NCBI GenBank assembly: GCA_945873145.1
Contig: CAMCBZ010000012.1
Span: 1-64,000 of the forward strand
Reading direction: 5' to 3'
DNA length: 64,000 nt
Source: an uncultured Prevotella sp.
GTDB lineage: Bacteria > Bacteroidota > Bacteroidia > Bacteroidales > Bacteroidaceae
A program made the translations under genes and the position numbers. Under the pieces are notes generated by a model, which saw only the letters and a list, made by a program, of their open reading frames with translations, did no database searches and had not been told where the DNA came from. Shown one piece after another: positions 44,970 through 54,817 of the stretch. Each line of letters starts with the position of its first letter. The first letter of the stretch is position 1.

Positions 44970-46259
44970 ATGACTTATCAAGAATGCGTTGAATACCTAT
45001 TTAATAGTACACCTGTCTTTGAGCATGTAGGAGCATCGGCCTATAAAGCAGGTTTGGAGAACACTCTGACATTGGATGAACACTTTGGTCATCCCCACAG
45101 AGCATACCGCACGATCCATGTTGCCGGCACCAACGGCAAAGGTTCATGCTCGCATACCTTAGCCTCTATTCTTCAACAAGCTGGCTATCGCGTCGGCCTC
45201 TACACTTCTCCACATTTGGTTGATTTTCGCGAACGCATTCGTGTCAACGGTAAACCTATCAGCGAACAGCGCGTCATAGATTTCGTTGAGAGCGAACGCC
45301 ACTTTTTCGAGCCTCTCCACCCTTCTTTCTTCGAATTGACGACAGCCTTGGCTTTTCTCTACTTCAAAGAACAGAAAGTCGATATCGCTGTTATTGAGGT
45401 AGGACTTGGCGGACGTCTCGATTGTACCAATATCATTCAACCAGAATTGTCCATCATCACGAATATCAGTTTCGACCATACACAATTTCTTGGTAACACT
45501 TTGGCCAAGATTGCCGGAGAGAAAGCTGGTATCATCAAGCCCCACACACCAGTTGTCATAGGAGAAACTTGTACAGAGACAAGTCCTGTCTTTGAAACAA
45601 AAGCAAAGGCGGAAGACGCTCCCATCACCTTTGCAGAAGATCTACCAGAAGTCATCTCCTCTGAGCCATGTCATGACGCAAAAGGCGGACGCAATTATGT
45701 TACCCGCAACTTCGGATCTTTCCACGGAGAACTTGGCGGAGACTATCAGACGAGGAACACCAATACGATCTTATGCGCGCTACGTGAACTTAACGATCCT
45801 CGCATCACCTTAGATACAATCCACAAAGGTTTTTCCACAGTCTCTGATTCAACTGGTCTGACAGGCAGGTGGCAGATCATCAACCAGCATCCCTTAGTGA
45901 TTTGCGACACGGGACATAATGTTGGTGGTTGGCAATATCTTGCTCCACAAATCAATAGCATACCTTGCAAGCAGTTGAGAATGGTCTTCGGTATGGTTGA
46001 TGACAAAGACATATCATCCGTGATGACATTACTTCCGAAAGATGCAGTGTACTATTGGGCGCAAGCAACTTCACGACGCGCCATTCCATCTTCCAAAGTG
46101 AAAGACCTTGGATATCAGCACCAACTACAAGGAAACGACTGTGGTTCCGTTGCCAATGCTTACCGTCAAGCTATGAAAGATGCAGCCGAAGATGACTTCA
46201 TTTTTGTAGGAGGATCGAGCTATATTGTAGCAGATTTCCTATCAATAAAGCATTTTTAA
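44970..46259 (+). CDS. folC: Folylpolyglutamate / dihydrofolate synthase
   Basis: A 429-residue Mur-ligase-family enzyme that adds glutamate to dihydropteroate and folates. The P-loop HVAGTNGKGS lies near residues 50-59, followed by GLYTSPHLVDFRERI, VGLGGRLDCTN, ITNISFDHTQFLG and the DTGHN motif of the C-terminal domain. Length is right for FolC. The start is taken as ATG at 44970; a TTG two codons earlier (44964) is less likely. It lies very close to the dnaJ terminator, so it either depends on read-through or has a promoter I could not see. Confidence 0.94.
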   Translation: MTYQECVEYLFNSTPVFEHVGASAYKAGLENTLTLDEHFGHPHRAYRTIHVAGTNGKGSCSHTLASILQQAGYRVGLYTSPHLVDFRERIRVNGKPISEQRVIDFVESERHFFEPLHPSFFELTTALAFLYFKEQKVDIAVIEVGLGGRLDCTNIIQPELSIITNISFDHTQFLGNTLAKIAGEKAGIIKPHTPVVIGETCTETSPVFETKAKAEDAPITFAEDLPEVISSEPCHDAKGGRNYVTRNFGSFHGELGGDYQTRNTNTILCALRELNDPRITLDTIHKGFSTVSDSTGLTGRWQIINQHPLVICDTGHNVGGWQYLAPQINSIPCKQLRMVFGMVDDKDISSVMTLLPKDAVYYWAQATSRRAIPSSKVKDLGYQHQLQGNDCGSVANAYRQAMKDAAEDDFIFVGGSSYIVADFLSIKHF

Positions 46260-46292
46260 CATAATAATAAGGGTATTTTATCGTCGTTTAGC

Positions 46293-46323
46293 TTGCTTTT
46301 ATCACATATTTTTAGTTACTTTG
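46293..46323 (+). promoter_or_regulatory. Probable promoter of the galactose cluster
   Basis: TTG at 46293-46295, 20 nt, then TTACTTTG at 46316-46323, one mismatch to TAnnTTTG. The galM ATG is 46 nt further. Confidence 0.45.
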
Positions 46324-46369
46324 CAAGTAGAAGTAAAACTATTAAGAACGTAACTAAAAACTTGTTGAT

Positions 46370-47458
46370 ATGACAAACACGACAACGGAAAATATCTGTG
46401 GTCTGAAGCGTGAAGACTTTCAGACCACTGTGAACGGAAAGAAGACTGACCTCTTCGTGTTAAAGAACGCACAAGGCAATGAGGTTGCCATCACCAACTT
46501 TGGAGGTGCTATCGTCGCCATCATGGTTCCAGACAAGGACGGCAAACGCGCTAATGTCATCATGGGACACGACAACATCAATGATGTCATCAACTCACCG
46601 GAGCCTTATCTCTCCCGTCTCATCGGACGTTATGGCAACCGCATTGCTAAAGGCGAGTTCACTCTCCACGGCAAAGTTTATGACGTGCCTATCAACGACG
46701 GACCCAATTCTCTCCACGGAGGCAAGAAAGGCTTCAACGTCAAAGTTTGGGATCCTGAGTTGATGAATGATCACACTCTCGTTCTTCACTATGTATCAGC
46801 CTACGGTGAGGAAGGCTATACCGGAGAGTTGAAGACTACTGTCGTTTACACTTGGGACGACGACAACTCTCTCCACATCGACTATTTAGCTTGCACCAAC
46901 AAAAAAACTATTATCAACTTAACAAATCACGGTTTCTTTGCCTTAGCCGGCATCGCTGATCCAACTCCTTCTATTGATAACGTCATTTGTCAGATCAATG
47001 CAAATTACTATTTGCCGATTGACAAGACTTCTATTCCGACAGGTGAGATCCGCCTCGTGGAAGGCACACCATTTGATTTCCGCAAGCCCAAGCCATTCGG
47101 TCAGGACATCAATGCTGACAACGAGCAAATCAAGAACGGCAGTGGCTTTGACCATAACTATGTACTCAACAAACACGAGGAAGGGGAGATGAGCTTTGCT
47201 GCACGACTCATTGAACCAGTGAGCGGTCGAACCATGGAAGTGTATACTACAGAGCCGGGATTGCAGCTCTACACAGGTAACTTCCTTGCCGGCATTAAGG
47301 GAACCCATGGAGCAACTTATCCGCGCCGCTCTGCTGTCTGCCTGGAATGCCAGCACTTCCCTGACACGCCAAACCATCCATACTTTCCATCAGTGGTTCT
47401 TGACGCCGGAGAGCAGTACAAGCAACACACTATCTATCACTTTGGTGTCGTAGAATAA
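46370..47458 (+). CDS. galM: Aldose 1-epimerase (cytoplasmic)
   Basis: A 362-residue mutarotase that interconverts alpha and beta anomers of galactose and other aldoses. Typical marks are ITNFGGAIVAIMVPD, RYGNRIAKGEF, SLHGGKKGFN with the catalytic His region, NLTNHGFF with the second His, and the catalytic Glu in the region of TEPGLQLYTGN. There is no signal peptide, unlike the second epimerase of this window at 50404. It opens a set with a sugar porter (133 nt further) and galK. Confidence 0.94.
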   Translation: MTNTTTENICGLKREDFQTTVNGKKTDLFVLKNAQGNEVAITNFGGAIVAIMVPDKDGKRANVIMGHDNINDVINSPEPYLSRLIGRYGNRIAKGEFTLHGKVYDVPINDGPNSLHGGKKGFNVKVWDPELMNDHTLVLHYVSAYGEEGYTGELKTTVVYTWDDDNSLHIDYLACTNKKTIINLTNHGFFALAGIADPTPSIDNVICQINANYYLPIDKTSIPTGEIRLVEGTPFDFRKPKPFGQDINADNEQIKNGSGFDHNYVLNKHEEGEMSFAARLIEPVSGRTMEVYTTEPGLQLYTGNFLAGIKGTHGATYPRRSAVCLECQHFPDTPNHPYFPSVVLDAGEQYKQHTIYHFGVVE

Positions 47459-47591
47459 ATCTCGAAATAACAGAAAGTTGCACAAGTCCGATCACTGCAT
47501 TCTTTAAGAAGAAAAGATACATGAGAGGCTTATGCAACTTTCCGCTGTAATTTATGAAATGAATCAATCATTATCTGATCAATCAAAAATC

Positions 47592-48830
47592 ATGACCAAC
47601 TCATCTCCTTCTCAGCATCCTAACTACACATTTGCGCTTATTGTTGTCTTCATCGTATGTTTCCTCATTGGATTCATCACGACAATGAACAACTCCATGA
47701 TTGCCTTTTGCTCCAAGGCTTTTAACCTGACTGCCCAGCAAGGCCAATATGTTAATACCGCTTTCTACGGTGCATACTTATTAAGTATTCCTTTTGCCAT
47801 GCTGATGAGCAAGATTGGCTATAAGGGCACCTTAATCCTCGGACTGGCAGTTGCTGGCATAGGCTTCATCATCAACTCGTTTGGCATCCAATCTGCCATT
47901 GCAGCCCAAGCCAATGTCTATGTCGTTTTCTTGGCAAGTATGTGCCTTGTAGCCTGTGGTGTCGTGATGCTTCAAAACGTAGCCAATCCCTATGTGATGG
48001 TACTCGGAAGCTCAGAGAAAGGCGCCTTTAGAATGACTTTAAGTCAGGCTCTAAATTCTGTGGCAACCACACTTGCCCCGTTGTTCATTACATATGTCAT
48101 CATTCGCGGACAAGTTCCCACTCCATCTGCTGTACCTGGCCCATTCCTGGGTCTGGGCATTTTCACGTTGCTGATCTGCCTTATCCTCGTATTTTTGAAG
48201 TTGCCACGTATTGATGAGGCTAAGCAGGCTGAGGACGCAGGCGTACACCGTGAGTATAAGAGCAGTGTATTCAAGTATCCCCATGTATGGCTGGGCGCTT
48301 TAGCTATCTTCATGTATATGGGAGTAGAAATTGGCGTACCTTCGATGCTTCCCTACAAGTTCAAGGCTATGCCGGAATATGCTTCCGACTATGCTTCTGT
48401 TGCCACCTCTTTCCTCGCTTTCTATTGGGGAGGTATGATGGTAGGTCGTTTTGCTGGTGCTGCTATCTTGGCAAAGTTCCAGCCTCGCAAATTGCTGAGC
48501 GCATGCCTCTGCTTAGGTGCTCTTTGCATTGCTTTGTCAATCGTTCTTCCTGGCATGGTGGGTATCTATGCTATGCTGGCAGCCGGATTGTTCCACTCTG
48601 TGATGTGGCCGTTGATCTTCAACCTCGGCCTTCAGGAGCTTGGTCCTCACACCAAAGCCGCTACTGGTGTGATCAACACAGGTGTCATCGGCGCTGCTCT
48701 GCTCATGCCGTTGATGGGATCAATCGTTGATGCTGCTGGCGTGATCATCGCCACATGCTGTCTGTTTGTCTTCTATGCCTACATTCTTTGGTTCTGCAAC
48801 CTCGGTTCCAAGATTGGACTTAGCAAATAG
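47592..48830 (+). CDS. Glucose/galactose MFS transporter, GluP/FucP-like
   Basis: A 412-residue Major Facilitator symporter of the fucose/glucose-galactose porter family. The first helix leads to GFITTMNNSMIAF and LTAQQGQYVNTAFYGAYLLSIP, a strong family mark, and AAGLFHSVMWPLIFNLGLQELG is the conserved second-half signature. A proton-coupled galactose or glucose import role fits the position between galM and galK. Start is uncertain: ATG at 47592 gives a short N-terminus before NYTFALI, ATG at 47559 adds 11 residues. Confidence 0.9.
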   Translation: MTNSSPSQHPNYTFALIVVFIVCFLIGFITTMNNSMIAFCSKAFNLTAQQGQYVNTAFYGAYLLSIPFAMLMSKIGYKGTLILGLAVAGIGFIINSFGIQSAIAAQANVYVVFLASMCLVACGVVMLQNVANPYVMVLGSSEKGAFRMTLSQALNSVATTLAPLFITYVIIRGQVPTPSAVPGPFLGLGIFTLLICLILVFLKLPRIDEAKQAEDAGVHREYKSSVFKYPHVWLGALAIFMYMGVEIGVPSMLPYKFKAMPEYASDYASVATSFLAFYWGGMMVGRFAGAAILAKFQPRKLLSACLCLGALCIALSIVLPGMVGIYAMLAAGLFHSVMWPLIFNLGLQELGPHTKAATGVINTGVIGAALLMPLMGSIVDAAGVIIATCCLFVFYAYILWFCNLGSKIGLSK

Positions 48831-48912
48831 ACGCAAAGGCTACATTTGAGATTTCAAATCATACTAATATCAAATATCATTTCATCTTATAACTATTAAA
48901 TTTGAGAATTAC

Positions 48913-50073
48913 ATGGACATAGAATTTGTAAGAAGCCGATTTGTGAAGCATTTCGATGGCAAGACAGGTAACATCTATGCTTCCCCAGGTCGTATCAACC
49001 TCATTGGCGAGCATACCGATTATAATGGGGGCTTCGTTTTCCCCGGTGCTGTCCAGCAGGGCATCATGGCTGAAATCCGTCCTAACGGTCAGAAGACCTG
49101 CAACGTGTATTCCATTGACCTGAAGGATATGGTACATTTCTCCATCGATGATCCTAAGGGTCCGTCAGCCACTTGGGCTCGCTACATCTATGGTATCGTA
49201 CAGGAGATGCGTGCATTAGGTGTAGACGTCAAGCCTTTCAACGCTGCTTTTGCAGGCGATGTCCCCTTAGGCGCAGGCATGTCTTCAAGCGCTGCTCTTG
49301 AGAGTTGCTTTGCCTTTGCTCTTAATGACCTCTTCGGTGACAATAAGGTCTCTAAATGGGATCTCGTCTTGGCAGGTCAAGCTACAGAGCATAAATATAT
49401 AGGAGTGAACTGTGGCATCATGGATCAGTTTGCTTCTGTCTTTGGCCAGAAAGGCAAACTCATGCGTTTGGACTGCCGCAGCCGCGAGTTTGAGTACTTC
49501 CCCTGGGAGCCCAAGGGCTACAAGCTCGTACTTCTCAACTCCAAGGTAAAGCATGAACTGAAAGGTTCCCCCTACAACGACCGTCGCAACTCCTGCGAGA
49601 ACGTCGTCAAGGCCCTCGGACAGCATTTCCCCGACAAAAAGTTCGAGACACTCCGTGACGCCGACTGGGATGAGTTGGAAGCAGTGAAGGATAAGGTCAG
49701 TGCAGAGGACTACAAGCGCGCTCACTTCGTCCTGGGTGAGAAAGACCGTGTGCTGGCAGTTTGCGATGCGCTGCAAGCAGGTGACTACGAGACCGTTGGT
49801 CGCAAGATGTATGAGACACACTACGGCCTTAGCAAAGAATACGAAGTATCCTGCGAAGAGCTGGACTACCTCAACGACATCGCCAAGGAGTGTGGGGTCA
49901 CCGGTAGCCGTATCATGGGCGGTGGCTTTGGTGGATGTACTATCAACTTGGTCAAGGACGAACTTTACGACAAGTTCATTGCTACAGCCAAGGAGAAGTT
50001 CAATGCCAAATATGGTCATGAGCCTGCTGTCATTGATGTAGTTATTGGTGACGGATCAAGAAAGATTTGCTAA
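48913..50073 (+). CDS. galK: Galactokinase
   Basis: A 386-residue GHMP-family kinase that makes galactose-1-phosphate. The galactokinase signature GRINLIGEHTDYNGG lies near residues 26-40, the phosphate-binding loop is PLGAGMSSSAALE (about 117-129), the catalytic Asp region is NCGIMDQFASVFG, and motif 3 is MGGGFGGC. It follows the porter by 82 nt in the same direction and ends at a strong terminator. Neither galT nor galE lies in the window, so the pathway must be finished elsewhere. Confidence 0.96.
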   Translation: MDIEFVRSRFVKHFDGKTGNIYASPGRINLIGEHTDYNGGFVFPGAVQQGIMAEIRPNGQKTCNVYSIDLKDMVHFSIDDPKGPSATWARYIYGIVQEMRALGVDVKPFNAAFAGDVPLGAGMSSSAALESCFAFALNDLFGDNKVSKWDLVLAGQATEHKYIGVNCGIMDQFASVFGQKGKLMRLDCRSREFEYFPWEPKGYKLVLLNSKVKHELKGSPYNDRRNSCENVVKALGQHFPDKKFETLRDADWDELEAVKDKVSAEDYKRAHFVLGEKDRVLAVCDALQAGDYETVGRKMYETHYGLSKEYEVSCEELDYLNDIAKECGVTGSRIMGGGFGGCTINLVKDELYDKFIATAKEKFNAKYGHEPAVIDVVIGDGSRKIC

Positions 50074-50092
50074 AACTCTCCTATTCTATTAT

Positions 50093-50124
50093 AGCCTTCT
50101 GCTTTTCGGTAGAAGGCTTTTTTT
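50093..50124 (+). terminator. Terminator after galK
   Basis: AGCCTTCT (50093-50100) pairs with AGAAGGCT (50111-50118), followed by TTTTTTG. Confidence 0.88.
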
Positions 50125-50245
50125 GTCTAAAGGGCCCTAAGCTCTTGCCTAAAATAGTTGACTAATTATAGCATTAATCATATTGTTAGCTTGTGAAACA
50201 GAGATTCTATTGAGTGGAAAAGTCAAATTCAAGAAACATTTGTTA

Positions 50246-50274
50246 TAGAGTAAGATTACATAGACTTTACTCTA
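50246..50274. promoter_or_regulatory. Inverted repeat, candidate operator for the arabinose set
   Basis: TAGAGTAA (50246-50253) and TTACTCTA (50267-50274) are perfect 8-nt inverted copies 13 nt apart. They lie about 90 nt before the likely -7 box of the arabinose genes. Binding by AraR is a guess from position. Confidence 0.4.
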
Positions 50275-50364
50275 AAAATGCCCTCTAACGTCTTTAATAG
50301 TGTAAAAAGTACTATTTTTCAGAAATTTCACGTGAAATATGATACAACTTACAAAAAAATATTG

Positions 50365-50372
50365 TAACTTTA
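50365..50372 (+). promoter_or_regulatory. Weak -7 box of the arabinose set
   Basis: TAACTTTA differs from TAnnTTTG in the last base, 31 nt before the first ATG. A weak box suits a regulated promoter. Confidence 0.4.
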
Positions 50373-50403
50373 CCACCAATAAAACCAATAACTATAAACA
50401 GAC

Positions 50404-51597
50404 ATGGGAAATTTCAAAAACTACTTAGGTATCGCAGGTGGTTGCCTGCTGGCACTTGCATCATGTGCCGGTAACAAAACCGCCAGCCGCACGGTATCCG
50501 GTCTTGATCCGGCAGCCTTTGACACAACATTGAATGGAAAGAAGGTAGAACTCATCACTTTGAAGAACAGCAATGGCATGGAAGTATGTCTGACCAACTA
50601 TGGAGGTCGCGTCGTTTCTCTCTGTGTACCGGATAAGAATGGTAAGGCCACGGATGTGGTGCTCGGATACGATAATATCCGCCAGTATGCCGACACATTA
50701 AACAGCCCTTCAGACTTTGGCTCCAGCGTCGGCCGATATGCTAACCGCATCAAGAATGCCCAAATCACCGTGGGCGGCAAAGTCTATAAACTTCGTGCCA
50801 ACGACAACGAGAACACACTCCATGGTGGTGGCAACACAGGTTGGCTCCATCAAGTATATGATGTTCAGGCAAAGACTGACAGCAGCGTAACCTTCGCCAT
50901 TACTGCCCCCGACGGCGAGAATGGCTTCCCCGGCACAGTGAAGGCAACAGCTACTTATCTGGTGAAGAGTAACAACACACTCGACATCACCTTTAAGGCT
51001 ACTACTGATAAGGAGACTGTCATCAACATGACCAACCACTCCTATTTCAATCTTAATGGTGATCCTTCTAAGGTAGGCACTGATGAGGTCATGTATATCA
51101 ACGCCGATAAGTTTACCCCGTCTGACGCTAAATACATCCCAACGGGTGAGATCCGCGATGTGACCGGCACACCGATGGACTTCCGTAAGCCTCACGCTAT
51201 TCAGGAGACCATCACCGACACTACTTTCGACCAGATCCACAACGCCACTGGCTATGACCACAACTGGTGCCTGAACACCTTCAAGAATGGCAAAGGCGAC
51301 GACACTCAGGTGGCAGCAAGCCTGTTCTCGCCCAAGACCGGCATTCTGCTCGAAGTGTTCACCAACGAGCCTGGCATACAGGTCTATACCGGCAACTTCC
51401 AGGGCACAGGCATTCCGTGCAAACACGGCATCAAATATCCGAAACATGTCAGCGTTTGCTTTGAAAGTCAAAAATACCCCGACAGTCCCACCAAAATCGT
51501 TCAAAAGACGAAAGGCTGGGAGATCTCGAATCCCTATCTCAAGCCGGGACAGACTTATTACAGTCACCTCGTATATAAATTTTCTGTGAAGAAATAA
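50404..51597 (+). CDS. Lipoprotein aldose 1-epimerase
   Basis: A 397-residue mutarotase with a lipoprotein signal: hydrophobic GIAGGCLLALASC with the lipobox cysteine near residue 21. It therefore works in the periplasm or on a membrane surface. Family marks are LTNYGGRVVSLCVPD, VGRYANRIKNA, TLHGGGNTGW, NMTNHSYFNLNG and the Glu region TNEPGIQVYTGN. It likely equilibrates arabinose or galactose anomers before uptake by the adjacent symporter (39 nt downstream). It opens the arabinose set. Confidence 0.93.
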   Translation: MGNFKNYLGIAGGCLLALASCAGNKTASRTVSGLDPAAFDTTLNGKKVELITLKNSNGMEVCLTNYGGRVVSLCVPDKNGKATDVVLGYDNIRQYADTLNSPSDFGSSVGRYANRIKNAQITVGGKVYKLRANDNENTLHGGGNTGWLHQVYDVQAKTDSSVTFAITAPDGENGFPGTVKATATYLVKSNNTLDITFKATTDKETVINMTNHSYFNLNGDPSKVGTDEVMYINADKFTPSDAKYIPTGEIRDVTGTPMDFRKPHAIQETITDTTFDQIHNATGYDHNWCLNTFKNGKGDDTQVAASLFSPKTGILLEVFTNEPGIQVYTGNFQGTGIPCKHGIKYPKHVSVCFESQKYPDSPTKIVQKTKGWEISNPYLKPGQTYYSHLVYKFSVKK

Positions 51598-51636
51598 CCG
51601 ATTCTCATAACAAACAATACTTAACAGCAAAAAACT

Positions 51637-53370
51637 ATGAACTGGAACGCAAAAGAATTTATTTGGCTTGACTGGGTGGTTCTTGCCATTGGCATAGGCT
51701 TGGTAGCCGTGGCCGTCTACAGAAGCATCATGAAGGACAAGCGCAAGATGAAAGGCGCTGATAGCCAGGACTACCTCTTTGGTAAGGGCGAGCCCTGGTG
51801 GGTGATTGGCGCTGCTATCTTCGCCGCCAACATTGGCTCTGAGCATCTTGTCGGTTTGGCAGGTACTGGTGCTAAGGATGGTGTAGGCATGGCCCACTGG
51901 GAGATGCAGGGCTGGATGATCCTCATCCTCGGCTGGCTCTTCGTACCTTTCTATCAGTTGCTCAACAATAAGTTAGGCCGAATCATTACGATGCCGGAAT
52001 TCCTTAAATTCCGCTATACCAAGGCTACTGGCTCTTGGCTGAGCATCATCACGCTGGTGGCTTACGTGCTCACAAAAGTGAGTGTGACAGCCTTCACGGG
52101 AGGTATTTTCTTTGAGTATCTGTTAGGTATCCCCTTCTGGTATGGTGCTCTGGGACTGATCTTCATCACCGCTGTCTTTACCATCTTCGGTGGTATGAAG
52201 GGCGTGATGACGATGTCTGCCATTCAAACTCCTATTCTGATCATCGGTTCCTTCCTGGTACTTTTCCTTGGCTTGGCGACATTAGGCGACGGAAGCATCA
52301 CTCAGGGTTGGAGCAATATGATGACCTATTGCAGTCATCTGCACAATGGCTACGGCACCACACACATGTTCCACTGGAGCGAGGGTGATCCTATGTATCA
52401 TGAGTATCCGGGCTTCGTTGTCTTCCTCGGAGCCTCTATCATCGGTTTCTGGTACTGGTGCACCGACCAGCACATCGTACAGCGTGTACTTGGTCAGACC
52501 AAGGGCGAGGACAATAGCGTCGTGATGAAACGTGCCCGCCGCGGTACCATCTGCGCAGGCTACTTCAAGCTTCTTCCAGTCTTCATGTTCTTGATTCCTG
52601 GTATGATCGCAGCAGCCTTGGCAGCCAATCCTGCCAAATATGGTTTAGTAATGAACAACACCGACGCTGCCTTCGCCCTGATGGTGAAAGATGTGCTGCC
52701 CGCCGGTGTCAAGGGTATTGTGACCATCGGTTTCATCAGTGCCCTGGTTACATCTCTTGCCGCCTTCTTCAACTCTTGCGCAACTCTGTTCACCGAGGAC
52801 TTCTACAAGCCGCTGCGTGCTGGCAAGAGCGAGGCTCACTACGTGCTCGTCGGTCGTCTGGCCACCGTTGCTGTCGTTCTCTTGGGCTTGGCATGGATGC
52901 CAATCATGATGAGCATGGACACCCTCTACAGCTATCTGCAGAACATACAGTCGTTGTTGGCCCCGGCTATGGTCGCCGTATTCTCTCTCGGTATCTTCTC
53001 CAAGAAGATCACTCCTATGGCAGGACAATGGGGACTCATCGGTGGCTTCGTGATTGGTATGCTCCGTCTCGTCACCAATGTCATCACTCATAACGGCGAT
53101 GCCGCCATGACAGGTGCCTTCTGGGAGAACACTACTTGGTTCTGGCAGACCAACTGGCTGATCTTTGAGTGCTGGCTGCTTGTATTCATCATTGTGATGA
53201 TGTTTGTCATCTCCATGTTCACCAAGGCACCCTCTCAGGAACAGATTGCCGCTATCACTTTCACACCTGAATACCGCAAACAGATCCGCGACAGCTGGAG
53301 CGTAGGAGACATCATTGCCTCATTAGGTGTAGTTGCACTTTGCGGTGCCTTCTATTGGTATTTCTTCTAA
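51637..53370 (+). CDS. Sodium:solute (SSS-family) sugar symporter
   Basis: A 577-residue SGLT-like transporter with about 14 hydrophobic segments. Family marks include WWVIGAAIFAANIGSEHLVGLAGTG, the GRIITMPEFLKFRY stretch, TIFGGMKGVM, and WYWCTDQHIVQRVLG. Its place directly before araR and the arabinose enzymes makes L-arabinose the expected cargo; the matching cluster of Bacteroides has an SSS transporter in the same place. Galactose transport is the main alternative, since SGLT relatives often carry it. Confidence 0.92.
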   Translation: MNWNAKEFIWLDWVVLAIGIGLVAVAVYRSIMKDKRKMKGADSQDYLFGKGEPWWVIGAAIFAANIGSEHLVGLAGTGAKDGVGMAHWEMQGWMILILGWLFVPFYQLLNNKLGRIITMPEFLKFRYTKATGSWLSIITLVAYVLTKVSVTAFTGGIFFEYLLGIPFWYGALGLIFITAVFTIFGGMKGVMTMSAIQTPILIIGSFLVLFLGLATLGDGSITQGWSNMMTYCSHLHNGYGTTHMFHWSEGDPMYHEYPGFVVFLGASIIGFWYWCTDQHIVQRVLGQTKGEDNSVVMKRARRGTICAGYFKLLPVFMFLIPGMIAAALAANPAKYGLVMNNTDAAFALMVKDVLPAGVKGIVTIGFISALVTSLAAFFNSCATLFTEDFYKPLRAGKSEAHYVLVGRLATVAVVLLGLAWMPIMMSMDTLYSYLQNIQSLLAPAMVAVFSLGIFSKKITPMAGQWGLIGGFVIGMLRLVTNVITHNGDAAMTGAFWENTTWFWQTNWLIFECWLLVFIIVMMFVISMFTKAPSQEQIAAITFTPEYRKQIRDSWSVGDIIASLGVVALCGAFYWYFF

Positions 53371-53382
53371 TCCCATATACAC

Positions 53383-54060
53383 ATGACAGGATTTTATAGT
53401 GAACACTCTAAAGTATGGGTCTCTGTTGACTGCATCGTCTTCGGCTTTGAAGAAGACAAGCTGAAGCTGCTTATCGGCAAACGGCAGATGGATCCGGGAC
53501 GCGGAGAATGGTCACTCTATGGTGGCTTCGTCGGACCTCAGGAAAGTCTGACAGAAGCTGCCCAGAGAGTTCTACAAGAGCTCACCGGCTTAACAGAACT
53601 CTACATGCGGCAGGTGGGAGCCTTCGGAGCCATCGACCGTGATCCGGGTGAGCGTGTCATCTCCGTAGCCTATTGCGCACTGATCAACGTGAAAGACTAT
53701 GATGACTCGCTTCGTGAGCGTTATGGCCTCGAATGGGTACCGGTGGAAAACATGCCGAAGCTCTATTCCGACCATAACATTATGGTAAAAGACGCCCTGG
53801 CGATGTTGCGGCGCCACATCAACACCGAACCTCTGAGTTTTAACCTTCTGCCGGAGCTGTTTACCTTGACGCAGTTGCAGCATGTCTATGAGGCCATCTT
53901 AGGCACAGAGATCGACAAGCGCAACTTCCGCAAGCGCATCAAGCAGATCGATTTCATAGAGAAAACCGACAAAATCGACAAATTGACTTCCAAGCGCGGC
54001 GCTGCCCTCTATCGGTTCAACAGCAAAGCGTATGACGAAGATCCTGAATTTAAGTTATAA
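53383..54060 (+). CDS. araR: NUDIX-type arabinose regulator AraR
   Basis: A 225-residue protein with an N-terminal NUDIX fold (about 10-145) and a C-terminal winged helix (about 150-222, containing [15 protein letters not shown] and RNFRKRI). This matches AraR of Bacteroides thetaiotaomicron, a NUDIX-related, arabinose-responsive repressor of arabinose genes. The NUDIX box is degenerate: after G48 and E54 the REUxEE core reads R62-V63-L64-Q65-E66-L67, so two of the metal-binding glutamates are missing and hydrolysis is unlikely. It sits 12 nt after the symporter and 5 nt before araD. Confidence 0.9.
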   Translation: MTGFYSEHSKVWVSVDCIVFGFEEDKLKLLIGKRQMDPGRGEWSLYGGFVGPQESLTEAAQRVLQELTGLTELYMRQVGAFGAIDRDPGERVISVAYCALINVKDYDDSLRERYGLEWVPVENMPKLYSDHNIMVKDALAMLRRHINTEPLSFNLLPELFTLTQLQHVYEAILGTEIDKRNFRKRIKQIDFIEKTDKIDKLTSKRGAALYRFNSKAYDEDPEFKL

Positions 54061-54065
54061 CTATC

Positions 54066-54764
54066 ATGTTAGAAGAATTAAAAGAAAAAGTATATCGTGC
54101 CAACCTCGATTTGGTAAAACATCAGTTGGTACTCTTCACTTGGGGCAATGTCTCAGGTATTGACCGCGAGAAAGGTCTCGTTGTCATCAAGCCATCCGGT
54201 GTCAGCTATGACACCATGAAAGCCAGCGACATGGTCGTCGTGGACTTGCAGACAGGCAAAGTAGTGGAAGGCGATCTGAATCCATCTTCAGATACCCCTA
54301 CCCACCTCGTTCTCTATCGTAACTTCCCGGAGATCGGTGGTGTGGTACACACCCACTCCACCTACGCTACGGCCTGGGCGCAGGCAGGATGCGACATTCC
54401 CAACATCGGTACAACTCACGCAGATTACTTCCACGATGCCATACCATGTACGGATGACATGACAAAGGATCAGATGGATGAGTATGAGTACAACACGGGT
54501 GTTGTGATTGTAGATAAGTTCAAGAAAGACCATATCAACTATGTGCATACTCCCGGTGTTCTTGTCAAGAATCACGGCCCCTTCACCTGGGGCAAGGATC
54601 CCGACGAGGCTGTCTATCATGCCGTTGTAGCCGAGCAGGTGGCCAAGATGGCTTTTGTCTCTTTCTCTGTGAATCCACAGACCAAGATGAATCCATTGCT
54701 CGTGGAGAAGCACTTCTCCCGCAAGCATGGCCCCAACGCCTATTATGGTCAGAAAAAGAAATAA
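54066..54764 (+). CDS. araD: L-ribulose-5-phosphate 4-epimerase
   Basis: A 232-residue class II aldolase-fold, metal-dependent enzyme converting L-ribulose-5-phosphate to D-xylulose-5-phosphate. [20 protein letters not shown] near the N-terminus binds phosphate; the zinc ligands are in [16 protein letters not shown] and in the later conserved His; [14 protein letters not shown] carries the catalytic Asp and Tyr region. Length equals E. coli AraD (231). It lies 5 nt after araR. Confidence 0.95.
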   Translation: MLEELKEKVYRANLDLVKHQLVLFTWGNVSGIDREKGLVVIKPSGVSYDTMKASDMVVVDLQTGKVVEGDLNPSSDTPTHLVLYRNFPEIGGVVHTHSTYATAWAQAGCDIPNIGTTHADYFHDAIPCTDDMTKDQMDEYEYNTGVVIVDKFKKDHINYVHTPGVLVKNHGPFTWGKDPDEAVYHAVVAEQVAKMAFVSFSVNPQTKMNPLLVEKHFSRKHGPNAYYGQKKK

Positions 54765-54817
54765 TGGGTATTTCCACAGTCAAATTATATTAAAAACATA
54801 TCAACCAAACAATCATC

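Larger units (their letters stand above)
50074..50403. other. Intergenic region galK to arabinose set
   Basis: About 330 bp without a gene. It holds the galK terminator (50093-50124), an 8-bp inverted repeat (50246-50274) and a weak -7 box (50365-50372). The rest is AT-rich. Confidence 0.7.
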
